64,000 nt of DNA, from positions 124,001-188,000 of the forward strand of contig NZ_CP046703.1 in assembly GCF_009873495.1 (NCBI RefSeq), given 5' to 3'. The notes below the pieces were generated by a model that was given only the letters and a program-made list of their open reading frames with translations, made no database searches and had not been told where the DNA came from. Positions within the stretch are counted from its first letter, which is position 1, and the number at the start of each line of letters is the position of its first letter. A program made the position numbers and the translations under genes. Source of the DNA: Nostoc sp. ATCC 53789. Its GTDB lineage: Bacteria > Cyanobacteriota > Cyanobacteriia > Cyanobacteriales > Nostocaceae. Positions 36,123 through 45,614 of this stretch are shown here, in pieces.

Positions 36123-38129
36123 TCAAAACCGAGATGTCATACAGTAAGGACAATCCAGCCATTCTTGTTTCAATGTGGCATCACAACTGCGGCAGGTAAG
36201 GCCAGTCTTGCGTTTGGCTTTTAACTCGGCTTCCAAACCAGTATCAGTAAACGTCACTCGTTCCACTTCTTCTAAAGTGGTAGAACCCTCGCGCACTAAG
36301 TCCAAGCTGTAAGCCAGCAAAGTTTTCATGCCCTCTTCTATTGCCACTTCCTTGATGCGTTCTGTGGGTGCATCTTCGTTGATAAGAGTTTGCAGGGTTT
36401 CGGTGACTCGCATGACTTCATAAACACCACAACGACCTTTGTAGCCAACACCATTACATTTTGAGCAAAGCTGATTTTTGCCTTTGGCTTCGGCGATCGC
36501 ATCTAATGTCAAACTGTTAGCCTTATAGAAGGTAATTGCGACATCAGAAGAAGCTGATAGACCATAACGAGCCAGTTCCTCGGTTGTAGGAGTGTAGGGA
36601 ATACGACATTCAGAACATACACGCCGCACCAAACGTTGAGCTAGAACGCCAATTAGCGAACTAGAAACCATGAAAGGCTCAATCCCCATTTCTCCCAAAC
36701 GAGCGATCGCACCTGGGGCATCATTGGTATGTAAAGTAGTTAATACTAAGTGACCAGTCAAGGCAGCTTCAATCGCTGTTTTTGCCGTTTCCTTATCCCG
36801 CGTTTCACCCACCAGTAGCACGTCTGGATCTTGTCGCAAGAAAGCCCGCAGAGCAGTAGCAAAATCTAGCCCCTTTTCCCGAATTACCTGTACTTGAGTA
36901 ATCCCTGGAAGACTGTACTCAATTGGGTCTTCCACAGTACTGATATTAATTCCGGGATCGTTCTTTTCTGATAGTGCAGAATACAACGAGGTTGTTTTCC
37001 CAGAACCAGTTGGCCCAGTTACCAAAATTAGCCCAAAGGGACGGCTAACCATATCCTGGACAATATGTAAAGTCTCTGGATCGGTAATTAACTTATCTAA
37101 TCCCAGTTGGGTGGAGGAGTTATCCAAAATCCGCAGTACCACCTTTTCCCCGTAGCGGCTGGGCAAGGTATTCACCCGGAAGTCCACCTTACGTCCCTCA
37201 AACATCCGGCGGATACGTCCATCTTGGGGTAGACGGCGTTCAGCAATGTCTAGATTGGCGATGATTTTAAATCGGGCTGTCACCGCCGGGATGATTTTTT
37301 TCGGTAGGGGATCGAAAGCTTCCTTCAGTACCCCATCCTTCCGAAAGCGGATGCGTAAGTTTTCTTCTTGCGGTTCGATATGAATGTCAGAAACGCCCTC
37401 ATGTAAGGCTTTAGCAAGGATTCTGTTGACTAGGTTGATGACTGGGGCATCCTCCGCACCCTTCATCGCTGCTCCTAAATCAGCCTCCATTTCTTCAGGA
37501 GCATCTGCAAGATCAAGATTTCCGAGGTTTTCTAAATCCTGATTAATATCTGTAAACTTTTCTTGTTCCAGGTGTTTTTGCCGAACAGCCATTTCATCCA
37601 GATATTGGTTGATTAGCTGCTGGTAGTCTTCCTGTGTAATCACCATGCGCTGTAATGCCAGCCCTTGGGGACGCAAGATGCGGTTCAGGTCATCGGAAGC
37701 CTCTAGATTATCTGGAGCGACCATCGCCACTAAAACTGAGGGCGGGGTTTGGTCTTCGTGTTTCGATAGTGGTACTAAACGATGGCGACGGCAGATATCC
37801 ACTGGGATGAGGGTTTCAATCAGGTTCCCCATCATCGTGTTGCCAATGGAGTTGACTTCCGGATCGAGGAATTCAACACCGTATAGTATTTTAAGTTCAA
37901 ATAGCTGCTGTTTTTTGTATTGCCTGAGCAACTCAGGTGATAGTTGTTGCCCAGTAATTGACTCTAGTACTTCCGTTAAGGGTCGGCCAGATTTGCGGCT
38001 TTCAATTAATGCCTGCCTCATCTGTTCGGTATTGACATAGCCAGATTGCACTAGCTTGTTGCCAAAGGGCGAAAACTCTGTTCTGGTAGTTAGAGCGGTA
38101 CTGCGCCGTTGTGGTGACGAGTAAGTCAT
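36123..38129 (-). CDS. pilB: Type IV pilus assembly ATPase PilB with extra C-terminal zinc ribbon
   Basis: 668 aa. An N-terminal MshEN/T2SSE_N region (about 20-180) is followed by the hexameric extension ATPase: Walker A GPTGSGKTTS near 370-378, DPDVLLVGETRD and GHLVLTTLHT. The classical tetracysteine motif of GspE/PilB is present (CSEC ... CSKCNGVGYKGRCG). A second Cys4 set lies at the extreme C-terminus, Cys646/649/660/663 (CRSC...CPYC), a probable zinc ribbon. First gene of pilB-pilT-pilC, divergent from grpE. Confidence 0.96.
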   Translation of the reverse strand: MTYSSPQRRSTALTTRTEFSPFGNKLVQSGYVNTEQMRQALIESRKSGRPLTEVLESITGQQLSPELLRQYKKQQLFELKILYGVEFLDPEVNSIGNTMMGNLIETLIPVDICRRHRLVPLSKHEDQTPPSVLVAMVAPDNLEASDDLNRILRPQGLALQRMVITQEDYQQLINQYLDEMAVRQKHLEQEKFTDINQDLENLGNLDLADAPEEMEADLGAAMKGAEDAPVINLVNRILAKALHEGVSDIHIEPQEENLRIRFRKDGVLKEAFDPLPKKIIPAVTARFKIIANLDIAERRLPQDGRIRRMFEGRKVDFRVNTLPSRYGEKVVLRILDNSSTQLGLDKLITDPETLHIVQDMVSRPFGLILVTGPTGSGKTTSLYSALSEKNDPGINISTVEDPIEYSLPGITQVQVIREKGLDFATALRAFLRQDPDVLLVGETRDKETAKTAIEAALTGHLVLTTLHTNDAPGAIARLGEMGIEPFMVSSSLIGVLAQRLVRRVCSECRIPYTPTTEELARYGLSASSDVAITFYKANSLTLDAIAEAKGKNQLCSKCNGVGYKGRCGVYEVMRVTETLQTLINEDAPTERIKEVAIEEGMKTLLAYSLDLVREGSTTLEEVERVTFTDTGLEAELKAKRKTGLTCRSCDATLKQEWLDCPYCMTSRF

Positions 38130-38587
38130 AAATGAGCGAATGAGTAGGGGAACCTCTGCTTAAAGTATTCCCAGCCTGTGAGATAGAATTCTCATTTCCC
38201 AAAAAAGTCCTGAGTCAAGTCGCTTGCTTTGCCAAAGGAGTACGCTCGGAATTCAAAATGACGCTTTCTACGAGACGCTAAAAGCGTAGCTTGCAACTCT
38301 TACAGAGTATGCGCGCTAACTAATGCTGCGGTAACAAAATAAAAGATACTGCCTCCTACCACTCTTCCAAATTACTTACTCCTAGAGGTAGACTACTCGT
38401 TCGGGTTCCCGCCTTAATAGTGCCTACGCGAACGTGTTCACCATTTGTCACAATAAGAAAATGGTTACATCACTTCCAGAAACTTGTCGGCAAAAAAATC
38501 AGCCTCAGTTGCAAGTCGTGGATGACGACGGTTGCAAACAATGGAGATACACTGCCATAAATAGCAAGCATCTGGAATGAGTGGACA
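38130..38587. other. Divergent promoter region pilB / grpE with dispersed hairpin
   Basis: 458 bp. A repeat with inverted arms CTACG...CGTAG around ACGCTAAAAGCGT lies at about 38269-38291 and is related to the repeat in the DUF4335 gene. Two overlapping minus frames at 38465-38832 are antisense to the grpE start and are not supported. I found no CIRCE element. Confidence 0.5.
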
Positions 38588-39337
38588 ATGATGGATGAAA
38601 ATAAACAGATAAACAATACTAGCCAGCAATTGGGTGAACCAACAGAGGTAAAGCAAGCAATGAAGAGTGACTTCCCAGCCCAAATTAATTTCAATGAATC
38701 TGATAGCGAGGTGACAGAGCAAGTGTCAGCCCAAACTAATGTATCGGGAGATGCAGCTACTTTCAATCCAGAAACTGGTGTTGCTGCAACCGAGAACACT
38801 GGAGTGGAAACGGCAGCTTTGGCAGAACTCACTCAACAAATTGAGTCTCTCAAAACGCAGCTAGAAGAGCGCAGTACTCAATATATGCGGATTGCTGCTG
38901 ATTTTGAGAATTACCGGAAACGTACTAGCAAAGAAAAAGAAGAGCTAGAGACGCAGATGAAGCGGAACACGATTCTAGAATTGCTGCCAGTGGTCGATAA
39001 TTTTGAGCGGGCGCGATCGCACCTCAAACCTCAATCTGATGGCGAAATGACCATGCACAAAAGCTACCAAGGTGTTTACAAACAATTAGTAGATAGCCTG
39101 AAGCGGTTGGGTGTGTCACCAATGCGTCCTGAAGGTCAAGAATTTGATCCTAACCTGCACGAAGCAGTAATGCGGGAACCTACGGATGAACATCCTGAAG
39201 GAACAGTGTTAGAAGAGTTAGTGCGCGGATATTACTTGGGCGAACGTGTGCTACGCCATGCAATGGTCAAAGTAGCTGCTCCAAAGGAAGATACACCTTC
39301 TACGGAGGAAGATCAGTCGAGTCCAGCCAACAGTTAA
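38588..39337 (+). CDS. grpE: Nucleotide exchange factor GrpE
   Basis: 249 aa. Residues 1-75 are acidic, low-complexity and probably disordered, longer than in most GrpE. A long coiled-coil helix follows (about 78-130, ending in [21 protein letters not shown]), then the C-terminal beta-wing domain with the family signature near [23 protein letters not shown]. It promotes ADP release from DnaK. First of grpE-dnaK-dnaJ. ATG codons at 38588 and 38591 are both possible. Confidence 0.96.
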   Translation: MMDENKQINNTSQQLGEPTEVKQAMKSDFPAQINFNESDSEVTEQVSAQTNVSGDAATFNPETGVAATENTGVETAALAELTQQIESLKTQLEERSTQYMRIAADFENYRKRTSKEKEELETQMKRNTILELLPVVDNFERARSHLKPQSDGEMTMHKSYQGVYKQLVDSLKRLGVSPMRPEGQEFDPNLHEAVMREPTDEHPEGTVLEELVRGYYLGERVLRHAMVKVAAPKEDTPSTEEDQSSPANS

Positions 39338-39563
39338 GCTGTAGTCGCTCGTCTCGCTGACCAAAAGTGCCTGGGTTCTAGCAAGGACGAGCATCGCGTA
39401 CCTAAAACTTGGACAAGGCTTTGGATAACTTTCTGTGTTTCAACTTCCTCTTGCTACCAGCAAAATGGGTTCCACAGACGTTATCCGCTAGCCTTAGTTC
39501 GGAGCTAAAAAGTTAGTCCGCGACATATTACAGCAGGAAGACTCAGTAAAAATACTGGCGAAT

Positions 39564-41522
39564 ATGGGAAAAGTTATTGGAATCGACTTAGGCACTACTA
39601 ATAGTTGCGTCGCAGTTTTGGAGGGCGGTCAACCACTGGTGATCTCCAATTCTGAAGGTGGACGAACTACTCCAAGTATTGTGGGATTTGGCAAAAGTGG
39701 CGATCGCTTGGTTGGTCAATTGGCAAAGCGCCAAGCCGTAACCAATGCCGAAAACACAATTTACAGTATTAAACGATTCATCGGGCGGCGTTGGGAAGAG
39801 ACTGATATAGAACGCGAACGTGTACCCTACAACTGTGTCAAAGGTCGAGACGATACCGTTGATGTCCAAATCCGCTCAAAAAATTATACGCCACAAGAAC
39901 TATCCGCCATGATCCTGCAAAAGCTTAAGCAGGATGCGGAAAACTTCTTGGGTGAAGAAGTTACTCAAGCAGTGATCACCGTACCTGCATATTTTACAGA
40001 TGCTCAAAGACAAGCCACTAAAGATGCAGGCACAATTGCAGGATTAGAAGTTCTGCGAATCATCAATGAACCAACAGCTGCGGCTTTAGCTTTCGGATTG
40101 GAAAAGCAAGACCAAGAGCAGCTAATTTTAGTATTCGACTTAGGAGGCGGTACTTTTGACGTATCGATCCTACAACTTGGGGATGGCGTTTTTGAAGTTA
40201 AGGCGACTTGTGGTAACAACCACTTAGGTGGAGACGACTTTGATAATGCGATCGTGCTTTGGCTGATGGAACGCTTTCAGCAAGACGAAAAAATCAATCT
40301 TTCCCAAGATAAGATGGCACTGCAACGCCTACGGGAAGCAGCAGAAAAGGCGAAAATTGAACTCTCCAGCATGGTTAATACCTCCATTAACCTGCCGTTT
40401 ATCACATCTGATGAAACCGGCCCAAAGCATCTGGAAATGGAACTCAGTCGCTCTAAATTTGAAGAGCTTGCAGGACAATTAATTGAAGCGACCATCGAAC
40501 CGATGATCCAAGCACTAAAAGATGCGGATCTCAAACCATCAGCCATAGATCGGATTATTTTAGTAGGTGGTTCTACCCGAATTCCCGCAGTCCAAAACGC
40601 GCTGATTAAGTTTTTCAATGGCAAAGCTCCCGATCGCTCTATCAACCCTGACGAAGCGGTAGCATTGGGAGCAGCTATCCAAGCAGGGGTGTTGGGTGGC
40701 GAAGTCGATAATCTCTTACTTTTGGATGTCACCCCCCTGTCTCTGGGAATTGAAACCTTGGGTGAAGTATTCACCAAAATTATCGAACGCAACACCACAA
40801 TTCCTACTAGTAAGTCACAAATTTTTTCCACAGCAGTTGATGGGCAAACCTCGGTAGAAATTCACATTCTCCAAGGTGAACGGGCAATGTCACGGGATAA
40901 CAAGAGTCTTGGCAAGTTTCTGCTAGCAGGAATTCCCCCATCGCCCCGTGGTGTGCCGCAAATTGAAGTATCTTTTGAAATTGATGTCAACGGCATCCTG
41001 AAGGTTTCTGCCCAAGACAAAGGCACAGGTAGAGAACAGAGTATCAGGATTACCAATACAGGTGGTTTGAGTACTAACGAAGTCGAACGGATGCGCCAAG
41101 AGGCCGAACTGTTTTCTGAAGAAGATAGAAGACGTAAAGAACTGGTTGAACTCAAAAACCAAGCAGATAATCTGTTGTTCAGTTACGAATCTACCATCAA
41201 GGATAATAGCAACTTTATCGGCGATCAGATGAAAACCTTGGCCAGTGAAAAAGTTTCACAACTCCAAGCTGCAATGATTGACTCCAGCATCTCCACCGTG
41301 GAATTTAAGCAGCGCTTAGACGACTTCCAACAAACACTGTTTGCAATTGGTGCTGATGTCTATAACCGAGCTAACAGCCAAGCAGATGAGATTGAGGAGG
41401 CTTCAGCTAGTCTCTTTACCCCAGAAGTAGACTCACCAATGAACGGTACACTAATCCCACAATTCAACTTTGATTTTGACGAAGAAAGTACCGCACAAGT
41501 TGATTATGAGGCGATAGATTAA
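39564..41522 (+). CDS. dnaK: Molecular chaperone DnaK (Hsp70)
   Basis: 652 aa with Hsp70 signatures [20 protein letters not shown] ([14 protein letters not shown]) and [14 protein letters not shown], and the interdomain linker [12 protein letters not shown] region (given as [13 protein letters not shown]). Binds unfolded peptides under control of DnaJ and GrpE. The C-terminal tail is Phe/Asp/Glu-rich and ends YEAID, unlike the glycine-poor EEVD-like or VIDAEF tails of standard bacterial DnaK. Cyanobacteria carry several DnaK paralogues, so this need not be the main heat-inducible one. 226 bp after grpE; 684 bp before dnaJ. Confidence 0.96.
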   Translation: MGKVIGIDLGTTNSCVAVLEGGQPLVISNSEGGRTTPSIVGFGKSGDRLVGQLAKRQAVTNAENTIYSIKRFIGRRWEETDIERERVPYNCVKGRDDTVDVQIRSKNYTPQELSAMILQKLKQDAENFLGEEVTQAVITVPAYFTDAQRQATKDAGTIAGLEVLRIINEPTAAALAFGLEKQDQEQLILVFDLGGGTFDVSILQLGDGVFEVKATCGNNHLGGDDFDNAIVLWLMERFQQDEKINLSQDKMALQRLREAAEKAKIELSSMVNTSINLPFITSDETGPKHLEMELSRSKFEELAGQLIEATIEPMIQALKDADLKPSAIDRIILVGGSTRIPAVQNALIKFFNGKAPDRSINPDEAVALGAAIQAGVLGGEVDNLLLLDVTPLSLGIETLGEVFTKIIERNTTIPTSKSQIFSTAVDGQTSVEIHILQGERAMSRDNKSLGKFLLAGIPPSPRGVPQIEVSFEIDVNGILKVSAQDKGTGREQSIRITNTGGLSTNEVERMRQEAELFSEEDRRRKELVELKNQADNLLFSYESTIKDNSNFIGDQMKTLASEKVSQLQAAMIDSSISTVEFKQRLDDFQQTLFAIGADVYNRANSQADEIEEASASLFTPEVDSPMNGTLIPQFNFDFDEESTAQVDYEAID

Positions 41523-41552
41523 GGATTGGGGAATGGGGAGCAGGGGGACAAG

Positions 41553-41625
41553 GGGACAAGAGGTGAGAATTGGGGACAAGTCTTTCCCCTTGTCCCCAAT
41601 TCTCCTTGTCCCCAAGTCCTCTTCC
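41553..41625. repeat. 73-bp dispersed repeat, copy 2, long hairpin after dnaK
   Basis: Arms GGGGACAAG-AGGTGAGAATTGGGGACAAG (from 41552) and CTTGTCCCCAATTCTCCTTG plus TCCCC (to about 41613) form a near-perfect hairpin of about 25 bp with a short loop, 30 bp after dnaK. It may end the dnaK transcript. Copy 1 lies at 8142-8214. The left side continues as GGGGAGCAGGGGG repeats, matching the left flank of the element at 7924. Confidence 0.8.
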
Positions 41626-42206
41626 AAATTCCCAATTCCCAATATCCTAAAGTTGCAGATTTTTATTAAGACATTTTAATATATCTAATATTGATTGTAG
41701 ATTTAGCGAAGTTTCACAAGACCCCTGGGGTTTGCTAGATTGTAGAGGCAAATTACTGCTAGGCAGTATGCCGATTAAAATACACTTTCATTGCATAAGG
41801 GTGGTTTTCCACACCGAATGGTGCGGCTAGCACCTCTGGTTAATGGGCGGGGTTTTCCTCTCCTACGTAGCACAATTGTAAAAGAGACAACCGACTCGGC
41901 AGTGATGAAGTCTGAGCAGAGGCTTTCCCTGATCATAACTTCTATAGCTTTTGTCGTCTCCCACGAGGAAAGCACCTGTTGCTCAAGATTTGTCGGTGAT
42001 TTTTGTAAAAGGTAAAGGTTAAAATCAGTTATTAACAAAAATTAATTTTACCTTCTGCCTAACCTCCGGCAAATCGCCCTTTAAAGGATAGTGTGTTGCT
42101 CTTACATATTCTGTAAAGCAAAATGCCTTACCGTAAAGTAGCAAGTGACCGTGAGTGACGTTCTGCTGACTTCTGCTTTCTTCCTTCTAACTTTTACCTT
42201 TGCTAT
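41626..42206. other. Intergenic region between dnaK and dnaJ
   Basis: About 580 bp without a supported gene. The frames at 41775-42038 (minus) and 41791-42015 (plus) cover one another and show no family pattern. It presumably holds a separate dnaJ promoter, but I cannot point to one. Confidence 0.45.
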
Positions 42207-43334
42207 ATGGCCCGCGACTATTATGAAATCCTGGGTGTCTCTCGTGACACCGACAAAGAAGAACTCAAGCAAGCTTATCGCCGTTTAGCCCGGAAGTATC
42301 ACCCAGATGTGAACAAAGAGCCGGGGGCGGAGGATCGCTTTAAAGAAATTAACCGCGCTTATGAAGTACTCTCGGAACCAGAAACCCGCGCTCGTTACGA
42401 TCGCTTTGGGCCAGAGGGTGTGTCAGGTGCTGGCGCTGGCTTCCAAGATGTCGGCGATATGGGTGGTTTTGCCGATATTTTTGAAAGCATTTTTAGTGGC
42501 TTTGCTGGCGGTATGGGTAGTCCCACGCAACAAAGACGGCGCAGTGGGCCTGCGAGGGGCGATGATCTGCGGCTAGACCTGAAGTTAGACTTTCGGGAAG
42601 CGGTATTTGGTGGCGAAAAAGAAATTCGTATTTCACATTTAGAAAATTGTGAAGTCTGTAGCGGTTCTGGTGCTAAACCTGGAACCCGCCCCCGGACTTG
42701 TTCGACTTGTAGCGGATCTGGTCAAGTCCGCCGTGTCACTAGAACACCCTTTGGCAGTTTCACCCAAGTCTCGACTTGTCCCACCTGTAATGGGACAGGG
42801 ATGGTAATCGAAGACAAGTGTGATGCCTGTGATGGGAAGGGCGCAAATCAAGTCACCAAGAAACTCAAAATTACCATTCCAGCTGGGGTGGATAATGGTA
42901 CTCGCTTGCGGATTTCTAGTGAAGGAGATGCCGGTCAACGTGGTGGTCCTCCTGGGGATTTGTACGTTTACTTGTTCGTAAATGAGGACGAAGAATTCCA
43001 ACGGGATGGGATTAATATTCTTTCGGAAATCAAAGTTAGCTACCTACAAGCGATTTTAGGTTGTCGGTTAGAGGTAGACACGGTAGATGGCCCTGTAGAA
43101 CTGATTATTCCAGCTGGAACTCAGCCAAATACGGTAATGAAGTTAGAAAATCGCGGCGTACCTCGCTTGGGTAATCCTGTCAGTCGTGGGGATCACATGC
43201 TGAACGTATTAATTGATATTCCCAACAAAGTAACCCCAGAGGAGAGGGAACTTTTGGAGAAGCTGGCTAAAATTAAGGGAGATCGTACTGGTGAAGGCGG
43301 TCTAGGAGGATTTTTGGGAAATTTATTTAAGTAA
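42207..43334 (+). CDS. dnaJ: Chaperone protein DnaJ (type I Hsp40)
   Basis: 375 aa: J domain with HPD in KYHPDVN (about 29-35), a Gly/Phe-rich region (about 72-110), four CxxCxGxG zinc motifs ([32 protein letters not shown], about 147-212) and the C-terminal substrate-binding domains. It delivers substrates to DnaK and stimulates its ATPase. The stop codon overlaps the next start by one base (TAATG), so it is translationally coupled to the tusA-like gene. Confidence 0.97.
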   Translation: MARDYYEILGVSRDTDKEELKQAYRRLARKYHPDVNKEPGAEDRFKEINRAYEVLSEPETRARYDRFGPEGVSGAGAGFQDVGDMGGFADIFESIFSGFAGGMGSPTQQRRRSGPARGDDLRLDLKLDFREAVFGGEKEIRISHLENCEVCSGSGAKPGTRPRTCSTCSGSGQVRRVTRTPFGSFTQVSTCPTCNGTGMVIEDKCDACDGKGANQVTKKLKITIPAGVDNGTRLRISSEGDAGQRGGPPGDLYVYLFVNEDEEFQRDGINILSEIKVSYLQAILGCRLEVDTVDGPVELIIPAGTQPNTVMKLENRGVPRLGNPVSRGDHMLNVLIDIPNKVTPEERELLEKLAKIKGDRTGEGGLGGFLGNLFK

Positions 43335-43591
43335 TGATGCCCTCTTCTCTGTTAACTCCCGATGCTCAACTTGATTTACGTGGCACCCCTTGCCCAATTA
43401 ATTTTGTCCGGACAAAACTGCGTCTGGAAAAAATGCCATTGGGAGGTTTGCTAGAAGTCTGGCTAGACCCAGGTGAGCCGATTGAGCAGGTTCCCGATAG
43501 CCTGACAATGGCAGGTTATGTGGTGGAACAAATTACAGACTGTACTAATTATTTTTCTCTGTTAGTGCGTCGTCCAGTTGCTGGCCAATGA
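43334..43591 (+). CDS. TusA/SirA-family sulfur carrier-like protein
   Basis: 85 aa. LDLRGTPCPINFVRTKLRLEKMP contains the conserved cysteine of CPxP-type TusA proteins (here CPIN, the proline after x replaced by asparagine). TusA-like proteins relay persulfide sulfur, for example for tRNA thiolation. Its position between dnaJ and rsgA, with 1-base and 4-base overlaps (TAATG and ATGA), shows tight coupling; the functional reason is not evident. Confidence 0.88.
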   Translation: MMPSSLLTPDAQLDLRGTPCPINFVRTKLRLEKMPLGGLLEVWLDPGEPIEQVPDSLTMAGYVVEQITDCTNYFSLLVRRPVAGQ

Positions 43592-44688
43592 CAGGGGAAA
43601 ATTTTGCTGAAACTGGACAGTTATTGGGTACGGTGCTTGCTGTACAGGCTAATTTTTACCGAGTACAGCTGGATCAAGAGCAGGGGGAGATGAGGGAGAT
43701 GGGGGATCAAGATTCTCATCTTCCTTATCCCCCTCTCCTCCTCTGTACTCGCCGAACACGGCTGAAAAAAATCGGACAACAGGTGATGGTAGGCGATCGC
43801 GTTGTGGTTGAAGAGCCAGATTGGGCTGGAGGACGGGGAGCGATCGCTGATGTCTTACCCCGTCACAGCGAATTAGATCGTCCAGCGATCGCCAATGTCA
43901 ACCAAATTTTATTGGTATTTGCCGTTGCCGATCCACCTTTGGAACCTTATCAACTGAGTCGGTTTCTAATTAAGGCTGAGTCTACTGGCTTGGATGTGCT
44001 TTTATGTTTGAATAAAAGTGATTTAATTTCAGAGCCAGAACAGCAAAAAGTTAGCGATCGCCTGCTCGGTTGGGGCTATCAACCAATATTTATTAGTGTC
44101 AAAGATGGTATAAATACTGACCAAGCAGGCAGATATTTAAGCAATAAAATTACCGTCATTGCTGGGCCTTCCGGCGTTGGTAAATCCAGCTTAATTAATA
44201 CGTTAATTGACTCGGCAAAGTTGCGCGTAGGAGAAGTTTCTGGCAAACTAGCTCGTGGTCGTCATACCACTCGTCATATAGAATTATTTGAGTTGCCTAG
44301 CGGTGGTTTGCTTGCAGACACTCCCGGCTTTAATCAGCCGGATATGGATTGTGTACCAGAAGAATTAATCCATTATTTCCCAGAAGCAAGAAAGCGGTTA
44401 GCAGTTGCTAGCTGTCGGTTTAGTGATTGTCTGCATCGAGACGAGCCTGAGTGTGTGGTGCGGGGAGACTGGGAACGATATGAACATTATTTAGAATTTT
44501 TGGATGCTGCGATCGCTCATCAAACTCAGCTGCACCAACAAGCCGATCCTGAATCCACCATGAAGTTAAAAAGCAAAGGCAAAGGGCAGAGTCAATACGA
44601 ACCCAAGCTAGAAAGTAAAAAATATCGCCGAATTTCCCGCAAGACTCAGTTACAGGACTTGCAGGAATTATATCGCGATGAAGAATAA
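43588..44688 (+). CDS. rsgA: Ribosome small subunit biogenesis GTPase RsgA with low-complexity insertion
   Basis: 366 aa circularly permuted GTPase acting in 30S maturation: N-terminal OB fold, then G4 LNKSDL before the P-loop GPSGVGKSS (about 195-203), G3 DTPGF and a zinc-binding C-x4-C-x-H-x5-C (CRFSDCLHRDEPEC). Residues about 31-50 (EQGEMREMGDQDSHLPYPP) interrupt the OB fold and are encoded by a purine-rich repeat arm followed by its pyrimidine-rich counterpart (43675-43740). The ATG overlaps the tusA-like stop by four bases. The C-terminus is basic (KSKGKGQSQYEPKL). Confidence 0.95.
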   Translation: MTGENFAETGQLLGTVLAVQANFYRVQLDQEQGEMREMGDQDSHLPYPPLLLCTRRTRLKKIGQQVMVGDRVVVEEPDWAGGRGAIADVLPRHSELDRPAIANVNQILLVFAVADPPLEPYQLSRFLIKAESTGLDVLLCLNKSDLISEPEQQKVSDRLLGWGYQPIFISVKDGINTDQAGRYLSNKITVIAGPSGVGKSSLINTLIDSAKLRVGEVSGKLARGRHTTRHIELFELPSGGLLADTPGFNQPDMDCVPEELIHYFPEARKRLAVASCRFSDCLHRDEPECVVRGDWERYEHYLEFLDAAIAHQTQLHQQADPESTMKLKSKGKGQSQYEPKLESKKYRRISRKTQLQDLQELYRDEE

Positions 44689-44693
44689 GGAGT

Positions 44694-45052
44694 GCGATGT
44701 CTACGACGGGATGTGCCTAGCCTACGCACTTCTATATAAAGGAAGACTTTACTTTGTCGGCTTTTTGGGCGATCGGTGCAACACTCATCTGGCTGTAAGT
44801 CTTGATCCAATATGTAATTGTTTGGGTTTCTGGGTTGCAGGAATCACAAGTTTGCGAGTTTAAAGGCTGACTGGCAAACTTTGGGTTAGCACTTACCCGC
44901 AGTATCCCTCTTTTGTCACTTTCCGGGAGGGCGATTGCCAGAAGCCTCATGAGGCAATCAATACAACCTATCCTATTAGAAAAAAATGGGTCTTGTATTT
45001 GTGATTAGAAAATAATCGTGCGTAGGCGTAGCCCGTCGTAGACATCGCCTGC
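44694..45052. repeat. Inverted pair of GCGATGTCTACGACGGG repeats flanking 290 bp
   Basis: GCGATGTCTACGACGGG-ATGTGCCTAGCCTACGCAC at 44694-44729 and the reverse complement of GCGATGTCTACGACGGG-CTACGCCTACGCAC at about 45021-45052 bound a segment with no supported gene. A third copy is at 62123-62153. The enclosed open frame 44678-44863 starts in the left repeat and is not credible. The pair may be two independent insertions or ends of a decayed element. Confidence 0.6.
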
Positions 45053-45198
45053 TATGCAAAAGCTCTAGAATTCAGCAATAGCAAATATATAAAAATTATT
45101 ATTGCAAGATTATCTCATCAGATTTGGATTTATTATTTGCGATCGCGTAGCGTAAAGCCTTCTCTTCTCCTTCTCCTGTCGGAGACGCTGCGCGAACA

Positions 45199-45235
45199 GA
45201 GACGCTGACGTATAGCTTGCTTCCACGAAGTGGTA
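45199..45235 (+). repeat. Dispersed repeat, intergenic copy
   Basis: GAGACGCTGACGTATAGC followed by TTGCTTCCACGAAGTGGTA, matching the copy inside the DUF4335 gene at 28342-28377. It lies in a run of related GAGACGCTGCGCGAACA units starting near 45180. Confidence 0.85.
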
Positions 45236-45484
45236 GGAGAGGCTTGTCTACGATACTTTTAAGCACTATTACTTATTGACAAATTGTTCATGATTCTAAC
45301 CTGTCACTGATGCTCTTGAAGTAAACTCTCCTAGGAGGAGACACCAAAGGCGATCGGTAAGAACTGCCTCTGTTGTTGAACCTGAGTAAATATTTTCAGT
45401 ACAGGCTTATACAATAAGCAAATAGGCAGGTTTTACAACTAGTTAACAACAACACGCAGTGAGTGCATAACGGCATAACATTGT

Positions 45485-45498
45485 TGTGTACGTACACA
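45485..45498. promoter_or_regulatory. 14-bp perfect palindrome upstream of GH57
   Basis: TGTGTACGTACACA, a perfect dyad about 117 bp before the ATG of the branching enzyme gene. It resembles an operator for a dimeric regulator in form, but no regulator can be named. Confidence 0.35.
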
Positions 45499-45614
45499 CA
45501 CTATCTTTAACTCAATTGAAAACTATTCTTACGATCCCCATAAAGTCTTAAAATATTGTTAATTTCAGCCAAACCTCTCGACCTTCAACTTACAAGTATC
45601 ACCCCAAAATCACT

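Larger units (their letters stand above)
45053..45614. other. Upstream region of the GH57 gene
   Basis: About 560 bp, AT-rich except for the repeat cluster at 45140-45250. It includes the dispersed repeat copy at 45199-45235 and the palindrome at 45485-45498. No gene is supported. Confidence 0.5.

Noticed and set aside
38130..38587. CIRCE operator before grpE
   Set aside because: No TTAGCACTC-N9-GAGTGCTAA or close variant was found.
44678..44863. 61-codon plus-strand frame after rsgA
   Set aside because: It overlaps the rsgA end and begins in a dispersed repeat.
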